This document shows positions 52,321-63,965 of a DNA stretch of 64,000 nucleotides, piece after piece; position 1 is the stretch's first letter; the number at the start of each line of letters is the position of its first letter. Location of the stretch: assembly GCA_028713225.1 (NCBI GenBank), contig JAQTOS010000005.1, positions 1 through 64,000 of the forward strand, in the 5' to 3' direction. The translations under genes and the position numbers were made by a program. The DNA is from Candidatus Altimarinota bacterium. Its GTDB lineage: Bacteria > Patescibacteriota > Gracilibacteria > BD1-5 > UBA6164. The notes under the pieces were generated by a model. The model worked only from the letters and a program-made list of their open reading frames with translations, was not told the origin of the DNA and made no database searches.

Positions 52321-55014
52321 ATGTTAACAGCACAAATAAAGAAACTCCTACTTAAAATACAAGAAGATAAGATAAAAAAAATTAAAAGTAGTATATCAAA
52401 ACCTATGAAAAGTTTTGATGAAGCTATAATTAGAGTTAAAAATCTTATTTCTATATGAAATCTAAATGAAGCAGAGACTATTTTGAATAGTCTTTTATCG
52501 CTGGAAGCTACAAATTTAGAGAAAATTATAAATTCGGAATTAAATGAAACAAAGAAAGATACTTTTCAAAAAGAATATGATAATAAATTATTTAGAATAA
52601 AAAATTTACACAATCTTATTAAATGAAAAAAACTTTGAGTTTCTTTTACAAATGTTGAAGAATTTGGTTATACAGAAACTATAAGTATAATAAAACAGAA
52701 AATTAGAGAAAAAAATTTCATTGATGCTAGATTATTTTTGATGAAATCAAGACAAAAAGAACAAAATTTATATAATATAATTATTTGAAAGAAGCAAAAT
52801 TCATACTTGCAAAATATTAAATATAAATTTGTTTATAATGAAAAATTAAAAGTATTTTTTGATTTAGAAATAGCTGTTTTTTATAATGAATTATTCAAAG
52901 AAATTTCTACTTATTCAAATACCCAATCTTTAATAAAAATATTAAAATATATTATAAAAAAGAAAGAGTTTTCTTCTTTTGAACAGCTTATTCCTAAAAT
53001 TAAATCATTTGAAGAAAAATTATTAAATGATGTTAATTTAACTAAAAATTTATCATCGAGTTATAAAAGAAAATATGATTCTAGATATAATTTAGTTATC
53101 AATATAATAAAAAAAATGCATTCTTTTTATTATAAAGAAAAAACTGGACTTTCAATAGATTTATCTTCTGTAAGAACTGTAAATGATACATTTATTGTTA
53201 TAAATGATTTTGCTAAATCTTATAATTTTTCTAAAGCCTTAGAAGCATTATCTGAATTGAGAAATAAAGAATCAAATTCATTTGAAGCTATACTTTGAGA
53301 TCAAACTATTACACAAAAATACAAAGATAAATTACTAAAAAAATTTAGAAAATTTGAATCTACACTAAATGTGTTGGAAAAGAAAGTAAATAAAAACAAG
53401 GCTGAATATGAAAGAGTAGCACATTTGAAAGATCTTAAAATAAGAAACAATCAAATAGATAAACAATTGCAAACACTTTTAAGTCAAAATAATTATGATG
53501 AGGCATTTGATTTACTGGAATCATATAAAAAATGACTTTGAAAAGATATTGATAAATATGCTATTTTCTGTGAGAAGGCCAAATTTAAAATACTTAAAGC
53601 AAAACAAAAATTTTCTTGAGCAAAAAAGAAAAAACAAGATTTATTAGAACAGGCAAAAACTATGATGTGAGAACAAATAGATGTTTCTCCAGAAGATTTA
53701 ATGCTTGAAAAAGATATTGGCTCATCTTTCTATTCTTTGCTTAAATCATATTATACAAAATATAAATTTATAAATAAAACAAGAAATGATAAATTATTGT
53801 TAGATAATATTGAATCTTTATTAAAATCATCAAAAAATATAAAAGATGATGTAGTTAAGGCTAAAATGGAAAAAATTCATTCAGGTTTAGTCAAAGATAC
53901 AGACGGTGTTTCATTAGATGGATATTCGATATATTGAAGAACTCTTTGAGCTGATAAAATAAGTTGAGATACATTTTGATTTTATGATTATAATAATTGA
54001 AAAAGATTTTTTATTTGAGATGCAACAGGTCATTGAGTAAGAGCTTGATTTATGATATCATTACTTACTTCTAGTTTTCATTCATTAGTAAAAACTATCC
54101 CAAATTTAAAAGATTTAGTTGTTGCTTTAAATAATAAACTTAAACAAGATTTAAAAAGTTGAAATTTTATTACATCTATATTTTTTGAAATTTCATATAA
54201 AGAAAAAAATGAGATGAAATTTATAGGAATGTGACATGAACCTATGTTTTTTTATAAAAAGTCTACAATGACTGTTGATAAAGTATATCCAGGTTGAGTA
54301 GCAGCTTGAATGACTATGTTAAAAGATCAAGCTTTTTTAAAAGAAAAATCTATGACTTTTGAAATTTGAGATGTTTTACTTCTTTATACAGATTGACTTG
54401 TAGAAGCTAGAAATGAAAATGGAGATATGTTTTCTATTGATAGAATAAAAGAAGTATTTTTTAAATGAGTTTGATTGTATTCGGATGCAAAAGATATTTA
54501 TAATTACATATATCAAGATCTTACATCTTTTGTTAATAAAACAAAATTTTTAGATGATCTTACTATAATAGTTATAAAAAGAGATAGCAAAAAAGAATCT
54601 TTAAATGAAGAAAAAATCATAGAAAATATATTAGCAACTGAACATGTTTCTAAAAAATTTGTAAAAAAATTAAAATGACAATCAAGAGAACAAATAGAAA
54701 CTTTTCTTAAAGCTAAAAGAAAAGAAAGGGAATTATCATCTATATTAAAAAATCTTAGAGCGATATTTAAAACCTGAGATTTAGTATCTTTAAAAAAAGA
54801 AAGTCAGAGATATATAAAAGAGTGATTTATACATAAGGATATAGTTAAATATTTATCATATTCTATTGAAAATGAAGTTTTTGCTAAAATAGAACAACAA
54901 AATATGAGATTACAAAATAAATATGAAACACTTTTGAAATTACTTAAATCAGGTCGACATGAAACTGTTTTAGAAGAAGCAAGTAATATAATTATGAGTG
55001 AGTGAAAAATATAA
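52321..55014 (+). CDS. SpoIIE-type PP2C phosphatase with long helical N-terminus, 897 aa
   Basis: Residues 1 to about 515 form a long helical, Lys/Glu-rich region, probably coiled-coil. Residues about 520-775 are a PP2C-like SpoIIE/RsbU phosphatase: GDTFGFYDY, GDATGHGVRAGFM (near 566), GMGHEPMFFY, LLYTDGLVEARNE and FLDDLTIIVIK carry the metal-binding aspartates. The C-terminal 120 residues are helical. Substrates of this group are usually STAS-domain phosphoproteins; one is encoded at 39397. Sandwiched between pilB and pilC with small gaps, so it is likely part of pilus control. Confidence 0.85.
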
Positions 55015-55038
55015 ACTAGAATTTAAATTTTATAAAAT

Positions 55039-56259
55039 ATGTCAATTCTTTGAACTAAATTCATAGATAAATCTTGAAATTTTGATAACAAAAAATTTAT
55101 AGATTTGATGAAGAAAGCAAAATTAGCCGCAGCAAAAAAGGATAAAAAAAATTCCCTGAATTTATGAGGGGATATTATCCTTTTTAAAGGTGTGTCTAGA
55201 AAAGAATTATGGCAACTTATAAACAAATTATCAAATTTTATCAATTCAGGTCTTGATATTTCAACTTCTCTTTGAATTATTGCAAAACAAGTAGCTAATC
55301 CATATTTGAAATTTATTATTTTGGATATGAAAACTAATATAAATTATGGTATTGCTATTTCGGAAACTATGGCACAATATCCAAAAGTTTTCGATAATTT
55401 AACTACTTCACTTATTGCAGTATGAGTTAAAACCGGTAGTCTTTGATTTATATTAAAAGAAATAGAAAAAAAATTACTTGATGAAATTGAATTAAAAGCA
55501 AAAGTAAAATGAGCTTTAATGTATCCAGTTGTTGTATTAATTCTTACTTTTTGAGTAGTTATTTTCATGATGACATTTATTGTTCCAAAAATAACAAAAG
55601 CTTTTTGAGATACTTGAGTTCCTCTTCCTTATATGACTCAATTAATGGTTAACACATCATCTTTTATAGTAAATAGTTGGCCAATAATAATAATTTGAAT
55701 TGTAGCTATAGTATTTATTTTTAAATTACTTGCAAAAACATATCGTTGAGAAATAATTCTTTCTTCAATTTTATTAAATTTACCAATAGTATGACATATT
55801 ATTAGAATGTCTAATATAGTATATTTTATAAATTCATTTGTTATACTTTTAAAGTCTTGAGTTTTAGTTTTAGATGCTCTTGAAACTAGTTCTAGAGTAG
55901 TTACAGATATAAATTATAAAAGAGAAATAATAAGAATGAAAAATCAGGTTGAAATATGATTTTCTATATCAAAAGCTATGTGACTTAATTTGGATTATGA
56001 ATATGTAATTTATAATAATAAATATTTTCCAGAAGAATTTGCTTATGTTATGAATATATGAGAAGAAGCCTGAAATATAGTAGAATCTTTGGAAAAAATA
56101 GGTTCTACATATAATAATGAATTAAAAAGATATATTTGAACTCTTGCGACATTACTTGAACCATTTATTATAGTATTTATATGATCTATAGTTGGGGTAG
56201 TAGTTATTTCTATAATGCTTCCATTTTTTGAAATGTGAAAAGTTGTTAAGAAAATGTAA
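55039..56259 (+). CDS. pilC: Type IV pilus inner-membrane platform protein PilC/GspF
   Basis: 406 residues. Two GspF domains, each with three helices: FKGVSRKELWQLINKLSNFI near residue 55, SGLDISTSLGII, VGVKTGSLG, GVVIFMMTFIVPKI near 180, IGTLATLLEPFIIVFIG and VVVISIMLPFFEMG at the end. It anchors the pilus machine and coordinates PilB with pilin. Ends the core assembly genes of the operon (24 bp after the phosphatase). Confidence 0.92.
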
Positions 56260-56344
56260 TTATTAAAAATAATAAACTACTTGCAATAAATATAAAATAG
56301 TATTATAATTTTGTGCAATAATTAATTTTTAAATAAAAATATAT

Positions 56345-57013
56345 ATGTGATATAAAAAAATAATATCTTTTTTATTAGCATTTTGATTATCAGCTAATTT
56401 TATCACAACAAATGCTCTTACTGGAGATTTAAATATAGCTAGTCAAGCCGCGGTTTGAACTTGATCTAGTTCTTCTGTTATATCTTTTTCAACTTGAACA
56501 ATAACTCAGTATATAAATCAAAATAATGATAGTGAAACTATTTGAAATTATTTAAGTTGATATTATTATGACACTTCATTTTGATTTTTTAAACTTGATT
56601 GGAGTGCTACATGATCTGATAATGTATCAGTAGTCGCTTCTACTTCAAAATGTCCTACTTGATACGGTTATAAATTAGGTTGATATGCTTATTCTCCTTA
56701 TGCTGGATTTATAGATTTTGATTATAATTCTGATATATTTGTATATTATTGTGAATCTGATTCTGCTTTACATTGATTTGCTTATAGTGAAAATAATTGA
56801 TTTCAAAATTTTGATTGAATTTGATTAAATTTAATTAGTATAACTACAAATATTCCCGCAATATTTCAAAATTCAGGAGATCCATTTTTTGTAAATAATA
56901 ATACTTTGCTACTTGAAAATAAAAATAGTGTATTTGCAAATGTAATACAGTGACAATCGAATACTACAGATACTTGAAAAGAAACAATTTTTTACGTTTT
57001 AAAACAAAAATAA
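56345..57013 (+). CDS. Secreted protein with Gly/Tyr-rich repeats, 222 aa
   Basis: Start MGYKKIISFLLAFG with a signal peptide (to about TTNA, residue 23). The mature part is beta-rich, with YAYSPYAGFIDFDYNSD and FAYSENNGFQNFDGIGLNL, a two-copy motif reminiscent of the 'AWSxNxGWIxF' repeat found in CPR surface proteins. Two cysteines (SKCPTGYG and VYYCESD) could form a disulfide. Follows pilC at 85 bp. Function unknown, likely a surface or pilus accessory. Confidence 0.65.
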
Positions 57014-57036
57014 TCTCATAATTGAGATTATTTTTT
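57006..57036 (+). terminator. Terminator after the 222-aa gene
   Basis: AAATAATCTCA and TGAGATTATTT arms around TAAT, then TTTTTT. Confidence 0.85.
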
Positions 57037-57128
57037 TGTCAATACATAAATTTGACTTGTAAAAATAAGAATGATAGAATTAGTAGGTAAATAAAAATTT
57101 AATTTTATTATCTAATATAATTTAGATT

Positions 57129-58859
57129 ATGATCAAAAATAAATACATAAGATTGTACCTTTTGGTACTAACAACTTTTGTGATGATATGAGGAACTTAT
57201 GCCAGTCTTAGTCCGGCTACTTTTTTGGATTATATAACAAAACTTCAATCAACTGATAGTAATTTACCAAATGTAGCAAATCAAAAATGATATATATGAG
57301 CAATACTTGGAGAGATTTTTTATGATTCTTGAAGCACAAATCGAGGTAAAATAAAATCACAATATCTAGATTTATCATGAGTTACTGTAGTAGGTTCATC
57401 ATATACAGCAGGTACTGGACTTTTATTAAATGGAACAACTTTTTCAGTTAATACTGCAAGTTCTACTTCATCATGAATATTAACAAATACTGATTGGAAT
57501 ACATTTAATAATAAGCAGGCAAATATTGTATCTTGAACAACATCTCAATATTATAGATGAGATAAAACATGGCAAACATTAGACAAAACTGCTGTATGAT
57601 TATCTAATGTAGAAAACACAAAACTTAGTACTTGGACTTGAAGTTCAAATATAAATACGGTGTGAGCATTATCTTCTATATTTGTATCATGAATAGCAGA
57701 TATTTTTAATATTCGTTGAACAGATTGATTTACATGGTTATATTGAAATGAAGACTGAATTAGTTGATATAGAGTATGACCACAATGACTATCTACTGCG
57801 CCTCTAAGTTTTTATACAAACAATTCTGAAAGGATGAGAATAGATAGTACTGGTAAAGTATGAATTTGAGTATCATCACCAACTCAAGCTTTAACAGTTT
57901 CTTGAACTGTATCAGCAACAAGTTTTGCTTGAAATTGAGCTAGTGTGACTTCTTTGAATGCAACTAATCTAGCATCTTGAACTGTTCCTACAGCACGTCT
58001 ATGATGAGGTGTAGCATCATCTTGAACATATTTAAGATGAGATAATACTTGGGCTACTCCAACAGTATCAGAAACTGACCCTTCAGTAAATGCATTGTGA
58101 AAATCTAATTTATCAGTATGTTCTGCTGGGCAGGTTGCGGAATGGAATTGAAGTATTTGGGCTTGTGCTGCTGATAATGATACTATATATACTCATCCTA
58201 CAGGAGATGGAAATTTACACGTACCAGCAACAAGTACAACAAATAATGGTAAAGTACTTACAGCATGAGCTACAGCTTGAAGTTTAAGTTGGCAAGCTAT
58301 TTCTTCATCATCAGGACAAACAGCTGGTTCTGCAACTACTTGATATTTAAATTATGCTTGAACAACAAAGACTTTAGGACAAATTTATTGATGAACAACT
58401 AATCCATCTAATACAACAAGATTGAATTATGATTGAGATTTCTATGCAAATAATTTTTATGGAACTACTTATAATTTCTTATCAGATAGAAGACTTAAAG
58501 AAAATATAGAAACAATTACAGGTTCTCTTGATAAGGTTAATAAAATGAATTGAGTTTATTTTGATCGGAAAAAGGATGGTAAACATGATTTATGATTTAT
58601 TGCACAAGAAGTAGAAAAAGTTGAACCTAAACTTGTTACTACGAATGAAAATTGATTAAAAGCAGTTAAATATGCAAATATTACTTCATTGCTTGTAAAT
58701 GCAGTTAAAGAGTTAACAGATAAAATTAATGATTTATTTAACAAATATTTAAGCCAAGAAGAAAAAATAAATACTCAACAAGCTGAAATAGATGATTTAA
58801 AATCTGATTTAAAAGATATAAAAGATAATATGTATTTGATGAAAATGTATTGTAAATAA
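57129..58859 (+). CDS. Surface fibre protein with Peptidase_S74 chaperone domain, 576 aa
   Basis: Signal-peptide helix (about 8-26), then a long Gly/Ser/Thr-rich fibre typical of phage tail proteins (repeats ASGTVPTARLGG, YLRGDNTW, SGTSQYYRGDKTW). Residues about 440-510 form an intramolecular chaperone of endosialidase (Peptidase_S74): SDRRLKENIETITGSLDKV, NGVYFDRKKDGKHDLGF, IAQEVEKV. These domains fold trimeric fibres and are autocleaved. C-terminal 50 residues are coiled coil. Likely a trimeric adhesive fibre on the cell surface; the family is otherwise mainly phage tail spikes. Confidence 0.85.
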
Positions 58860-58951
58860 GAGACATTTTTATGAAAATGCAAAAGTAAATAATACTTGAT
58901 TTGGAATTTTAAAAGTATATAATAGCAATAATTATTTTGTAATTTAAATTT

Positions 58952-59416
58952 ATGAAAAATAAACTTAAAATTATAGCAGGAATAGTTATTGCTATTATTT
59001 TTCTTGTGATTTATGGAGTTTTTATAAGAGAAGATAATAATTCTGAAATAAATAAACCTATAAAACCAAGTACAGACGAAACAATATCTAAAAATTATAA
59101 CAATGTTTTATCTGAAATAAAAATTATAAAAGATATAAAAAAATGTGATAAAATAGAACAAAAAAATCTATCAGATATGTGTAAATATACTATAAAAGAT
59201 AGATTTGCTCCAGAAAGATCATTCACTAAATTAGATGAATGTAACAATATTTATACTTGATCTACAGATTCACGAAAACAAGCACTTGATATTTGCAGAT
59301 ACAATGTAGCACTTGCAAATATAAGGTCAAAAGAAGATATATCAAAATGTGATAAAATTGGGAATAAAACTTTTGCAAATATGTGCAAGGATATTATAAT
59401 GAACAGGTATAATTAA
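58952..59416 (+). CDS. Membrane-anchored Cys-rich protein, 154 aa
   Basis: One N-terminal helix (about 5-26) followed by an extracytoplasmic part of about 125 residues with three repeats of a Cys-pair motif: KKCDKIEQKNLSDMCKYTI, LDECNNIYTGSTDSRKQALDIC, ISKCDKIGNKTFANMC. The spacing C-x10-14-C suggests helical hairpins linked by disulfides. Not recognised further. Stands between two adhesin-like genes. Confidence 0.7.
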
Positions 59417-59436
59417 CTCTTAATTTTTTAGCTATT

Positions 59437-60291
59437 ATGGAAATAAAGAAAATAAAAGGATATATAGTAGGTCTTGTAATATGAACAACACTATGACTAA
59501 CGGCTTTTACAAACTGATGAAGTTTTAACTGAATAACAAGTATGACCCAAACTTGGTTTAATACAATTCAAACTAAACTAGATTGAACTTATGCAGCAGG
59601 AAATATGTGTACAAGTGATGGGAGTTGACAAATCCAGTGTATAACAGCGATTCCAACTTGATTATGATTACCTCAAAATTCACAAACTTTCACAGTAGAT
59701 GGAATTTTTACAGTTCCAGCTGGAGTTACTCAATTAATGGTTATTGGTGCACATGCAGGTGCAGGTGGATCAAGCGGATGAAGATTAAATACTGGTTATG
59801 CTTGTGGTGGTTGAGGTTGAAGTGCTTCGGTATTTTCAGCTCCGATTATAATTAGTGTTACTCCATGACAACAATTCCCTGTAGTAATAGGTATAGGGGG
59901 TGCTTGATGAGCAGCATCTACATTGTCAAGTGCTCAAGGTAACCCATGACTACCTTGAGGTACTACATCTTTTGGTTCATATAATTGGTATGGTAGTACA
60001 GCAATATTAAGTGTAAACTGATATGGTGGATGAGCATGAGCTTGAACAGCAGGGGGAGTATCTTGAATACAATGAGCTACTAATGGTTCAGGTTCAGCTG
60101 CAATATGATGAATATATCAATTTTACACTCAAGCTCAATGATGATGAACACAAGTTATTAATTCACCTGGTGGTGCTGGTGGAACATCTAATTGTAATAA
60201 TGGAACAGCAGGTTGACCAGGCTTAGGTGGACCTCTTACAACTTGATATGGTTGAAAATGATGAGATTGAAAAGTTATAGTTTATCGGTAA
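59437..60291 (+). CDS. Glycine-rich secreted adhesin-like protein, 284 aa
   Basis: Signal region (1-30), then a short module SMTQTWFNTIQTKLDGTYAAG related in style to the tail-fibre-like proteins at 9140 and 9675. Then FTVPAGVTQLMVIGAHAGAGG and a very Gly-rich domain (GGGWGAS-like runs; GGTTS, GAGTAGGV) ending GGDGKVIVYR. This pattern is that of 'GRP-like' receptor tips, as in T4-like adhesin gp38 and related bacterial surface proteins. Many Gly-Gly pairs mix GGT/GGA with TGA, including three TGAs in a row near 60140. Terminator follows. Confidence 0.75.
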
Positions 60292-60299
60292 AAAAATAA

Positions 60300-60338
60300 A
60301 AAAGAATTCGTTCCAAACTGGAACGAATTCTTTTTTAT
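60300..60338. terminator. Bidirectional terminator, Gly-rich / pilin-like gene
   Basis: AAAGAATTCGTTCC and GGAACGAATTCTTT perfect arms around AAACT with T-runs on both sides. Confidence 0.85.
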
Positions 60339-60754
60339 TTTTTTATAAGTTCTTTTATTCATCATTTTATTAATTGAGTTGTTGCTGTATCTTTGTCTAC
60401 CATAAAAATTCTTGTATAAATATTTCAATCATAGCTTCAAGTATTAGTTACTAAATCTCAGTTAGAGTTTACATATTTCATGTAATCATTATTTGCTCAA
60501 GAATAAGCTAGTATTTGACTACCAGTTTTGTATAGATAAAACACTTCTTTTTCTTTAAAAATTTTAGTATCTATTTTTTTGATTAGATTATTTGAATTTG
60601 TTTCTAGTAAAAAAATTTCATTTATTTTATCATAATCCAGAGATTTTTGTTTATCATAATCGATCATTTCTATTGTTCAAAAAGAAATTATTACAATAAT
60701 TACTATTCATATTAATATTGATATAAGAGTTTCAGCTCTATTATTATTTTTCAT
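60335..60754 (-). CDS. Pilin-like protein on the opposite strand, 139 aa
   Basis: Start MKNNNRAETLISILIGIVIIVI resembles a type IV prepilin leader (short basic leader, then a hydrophobic helix with Glu at about +5 in AETLI), though the usual Phe is absent. The remaining 100 residues are extracytoplasmic, with YKTGSQILAYSG and NGDLVTNTGSYDGN. Converges with the adhesin and is divergent from the pilins that follow. Pseudopilin or minor pilin by form; not certain. Confidence 0.6.
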
Positions 60755-60823
60755 TTGAACTTATTTGTTTAAATAATATAATGTAATTATATAAATAAAT
60801 ACATATTTTTCCAAATTAATTTT

Positions 60824-61441
60824 ATGAAACATAAGAAAGCCTTTACATTAATAGAACTAATTGTAGCTATAACTATATCATCAATAGTTATACTTTGATT
60901 TACTCAAATATATATTAGTATACAAGATAGTATATTATTTTCTCAAAAAAAAGCTGTAATTTTTAATGATATTAAAGATTTTACTACGAAATTGAGTTAT
61001 TCTACAAATATTTATAACTCTTGATTTGTAATAACACAAACTGGTAAATTTGATACTTTAATTATGACCAATTCAGGGGGCACAGATGCTTATATTATTT
61101 GAGTTTTTGATTGCACAAACACGACTTGAATAAATATAAAACTTGCAAGTGATAATCTTATTTATGATAATAAATGTTTTGGTTATTTTCCAATTAAACA
61201 AACACAAATATCTTCAATAATTACAAATAATTCTAGTATATATTCTGCTAGTTTTAACTGATGAAATTTATATTCAAATTTAATTGTAAAAAATTTTGGA
61301 GTAAAAGAATTTTTACCAAATCATATTTTCGATTTAAATATAGATTTTTTTGATAGTTTTTATCCTAAACTTGTTTCAAGAATTATATCAGATTTGAATT
61401 ATGATATATCTAAAATTGTTTCTGTAAATATTAATTTATAG
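60824..61441 (+). CDS. Prepilin-like protein, 205 aa
   Basis: Start MKHKKAFTLIELIVAITISS is a classical type IV prepilin signal (peptidase cleavage between K and A/F; Glu at +5). Residue 25 onward is an extracytoplasmic pilin domain with a Cys pair (FDCTNTTG and DNKCFGYF) giving a likely disulfide. Larger than major pilins, so probably a minor pilin or pseudopilin (PilW/PilJ-like). 6 bp before the next pilus gene. Confidence 0.85.
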
Positions 61442-61447
61442 CTTCTT

Positions 61448-62200
61448 ATGAAAAAAAATACTTCAGGTCTTATACTTATTTATGCAATTGTATTAACTGT
61501 AATGGTGCGATTTTTGGCATTTATTATAGTAAATAAACAATCTATGATAGTTTCAAATTTGTATTATAATTTTTATGATACAAAGATGGCTAAGAATATA
61601 TATAATAAAGCTGATATAGCATCAAAAGATTATACAGCAAACAATTCATGAGCATATCAACAAATAAAATGATATGTAAAAACTGATACTGATTTAAATA
61701 ATATTTTTTGGAATTCTAAAAAAATAAATGATTTTATAGCTTGATCTAGTTTTTCTTGATTGTCTAAAATTTGAACAGTTTCTAGCTGAAGTATTTATTT
61801 AGATGTAGATAACACTAGTACTTTGAAAATAGTAGAATTTGATTCAGGTGTTTATAATGCTGGATGATGATTAAAAGTATTAAATCGAACTACAATTAAT
61901 TTCCCAACTTGATCTCTATGATATCTTACATCTAATGGAATAACATTATCAGGAGCTTTAGCAAAAAAATATGATTTTACGAATCAAAATATAGCATTAT
62001 TTCTATCTTATACTCAGTCTGGTTCTACTCACCCAGAATTGGATTATTTGACTTATTCAGTGAAAGTATATAATGAATTTTGAAGCTGAATATATATAAA
62101 TCCTTTCAAAATAGATACAGGTAAATTTACATATTTTTGAACTGATATTATTCCACGAGAAGGAAAATATTTAAGTAAAGAAATGACTTTAATAAAATAA
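61448..62200 (+). CDS. Pilus assembly protein, PilX-like, 250 aa
   Basis: Start MKKNTSGLILIYAIVLTVMV with a hydrophobic helix (about 7-28) but no consensus AFTLIE. The rest is an extracytoplasmic domain (GSIYLDVDNTST, IVEFDSGVYNAGG). Placement between two prepilin genes (6 and 22 bp gaps) and the N-terminal helix suggest PilX-type minor pilin. Specific function unknown. Confidence 0.7.
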
Positions 62201-62222
62201 ATTATTTTTTAAGATAAAAAAT

Positions 62223-63911
62223 ATGAAAATAAAAAATAAAAGAGCCTTCACGATGGTGGAACTAATAGTTGTAGTCACTATATTAACTATACTATGAGCT
62301 ATTTGATTTATATCATATCAATGACAAATTGAATCATCTAGAAATACAAGTAGGCAAACAGATATTTTGAATCTATGAGTTGAATTAAAAAATCATAAAT
62401 TAAAAAATTGAATTTATCCAAATCCAGGAGATTATTTTAATATAATGTATAATTGAACAGGGAATATAGTAGCAAAACAATGATTCATGAATAGCAAAGT
62501 ATATTCAACAGAAATAATAACAGCTCCACTAGATCCAAATTATAAAATCCCATATTTGTATTCAGTTACTAAAAATAATCAATTCTATGAACTTGCTACT
62601 ATAATAGAGCCTATTGAAGATACAGAAAAAACAAAGACTTATTTAGTTTGAGATTATCAAACAGTAGCAAAAGATATTTTGCCTACAATCTTATTAGCAA
62701 CATCAACTTGAACAAATAATAATGTGGAAATATCGAGTTGAACAACAGCTTGAAATCTAAATAGACTTACATTTTTAGCAAATAATAGTAGTTTAAATTT
62801 AGCATATTGAAATAATTTAACTACTCCAATTTCTACTCGAACAAGTTTTGATTCAATATTTTCAGAATCAGGAGTAATATATTCTCAGTATCCATGATAT
62901 TCTAGCTGTCAGGAAATATATGATGCTTGAAGAAGTGTATGAAGTGGGACTTATCAGATATTAGATACTAATTGAGTAGTTACAAATACTGGGTGTAGTA
63001 TGGTTTTTTGAGTACAAGCATATGTATGAGGGGCAATATATACAAAATGACAAAGTTTTTCTTTTGATTGACTTACTTGGTATGTATCAGCAAATACAAA
63101 AATAGCATACACGAAGGACTCTTGAACTAATGATCTTCCAATTAATTTAACAGATAGTGATAATATATTTGTTTTTGATAATTGACAAACATTAATAAAA
63201 TGAACAAATGCTTTTATAATAAGAACACTAAATCAGTGAGCAACACAGCTATATAATTATGGAATATCATATACTTCATGAAGATTATGGAATGAATGAT
63301 CTATAACTAATTATTGAGCTGATTCAACTACAAGAAAAGCTTCATATACTGCAGATAAGTCAATGCTTTGAGATTATTTTCAATGGTGAAGAAATACTCC
63401 TGTAAGTCTTACATGAACAACAACAAGTTTGTATAATACAACAGGATATCTAACTTGATGAGTAAATTTGTCAACAGATTATTGATTTGTGACAACCTTA
63501 ATTTCTACAGGTAGTTGGTTATGAACTTATCATAATAGTTCATCTTGAATAGTATGGACAAATTCAGGTATATGAAATAATGGACCTTGTCCTAGTAATT
63601 ATCATGTACCCACAACTATTACTATTTGAAGTTGAGAATGGAAAAAAGTTATAGAACTTGTTACGGGGCTTACTTCTGCTTGGACTTCAACAGAAAGATG
63701 AAATTTACAAAAATATCTATTATTACCTATGGCAGGTTATCGTAATTATTACGCTTGAGATTTTGATGAACAAGGAAGTTATGGTCGCTATTGGGCATCA
63801 AGTACTAATGGAGATAATACTTATTATCTAAATTTCTATTCTACCGGTCTTTCACCTATTAGTAGCAATAACCGTGCTTATGGTTTTTCTGTTAGATGCT
63901 TTAAAAACTAA
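62223..63911 (+). CDS. Prepilin fused to FISUMP-like adhesive domain, 562 aa
   Basis: KRAFTMVELIVVVTILTIL is a prepilin signal helix (residues about 6-28). A large middle region follows, then from about residue 455 a C-terminal domain of FISUMP type (Fib_succ_major): GPCPSNYHVPTTITI, GEWKKVIEL, MAGYRNYYAGDFDEQG, GRYWASSTNGDNTYYLNF, YGFSVRCFKN. Such domains have a C-type-lectin-like fold, adopted by many diversity-generating-retroelement targets. The pilus tip may therefore carry a diversifiable adhesin. No template repeat or reverse transcriptase is seen inside the window. Terminator at the end. Confidence 0.8.
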
Positions 63912-63929
63912 ATTTACTTATTACTTATC

Positions 63930-63965
63930 AAAAAAGACAAAATTGAAATAAATTTTGTCTTTTTT
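63930..63965 (+). terminator. Terminator of the pilus/adhesin block
   Basis: AAAAAAGACAAAATT and AATTTTGTCTTTTTT arms around GAAATA, then GATATT. Confidence 0.85.

Noticed and set aside
60300-60338. GGAACGAATTC hairpin as a third copy of the in-frame korA/PBP repeat
   Set aside because: It shares only GGAACGAAT; it lies between genes with T-runs on both sides and behaves as an ordinary bidirectional terminator.
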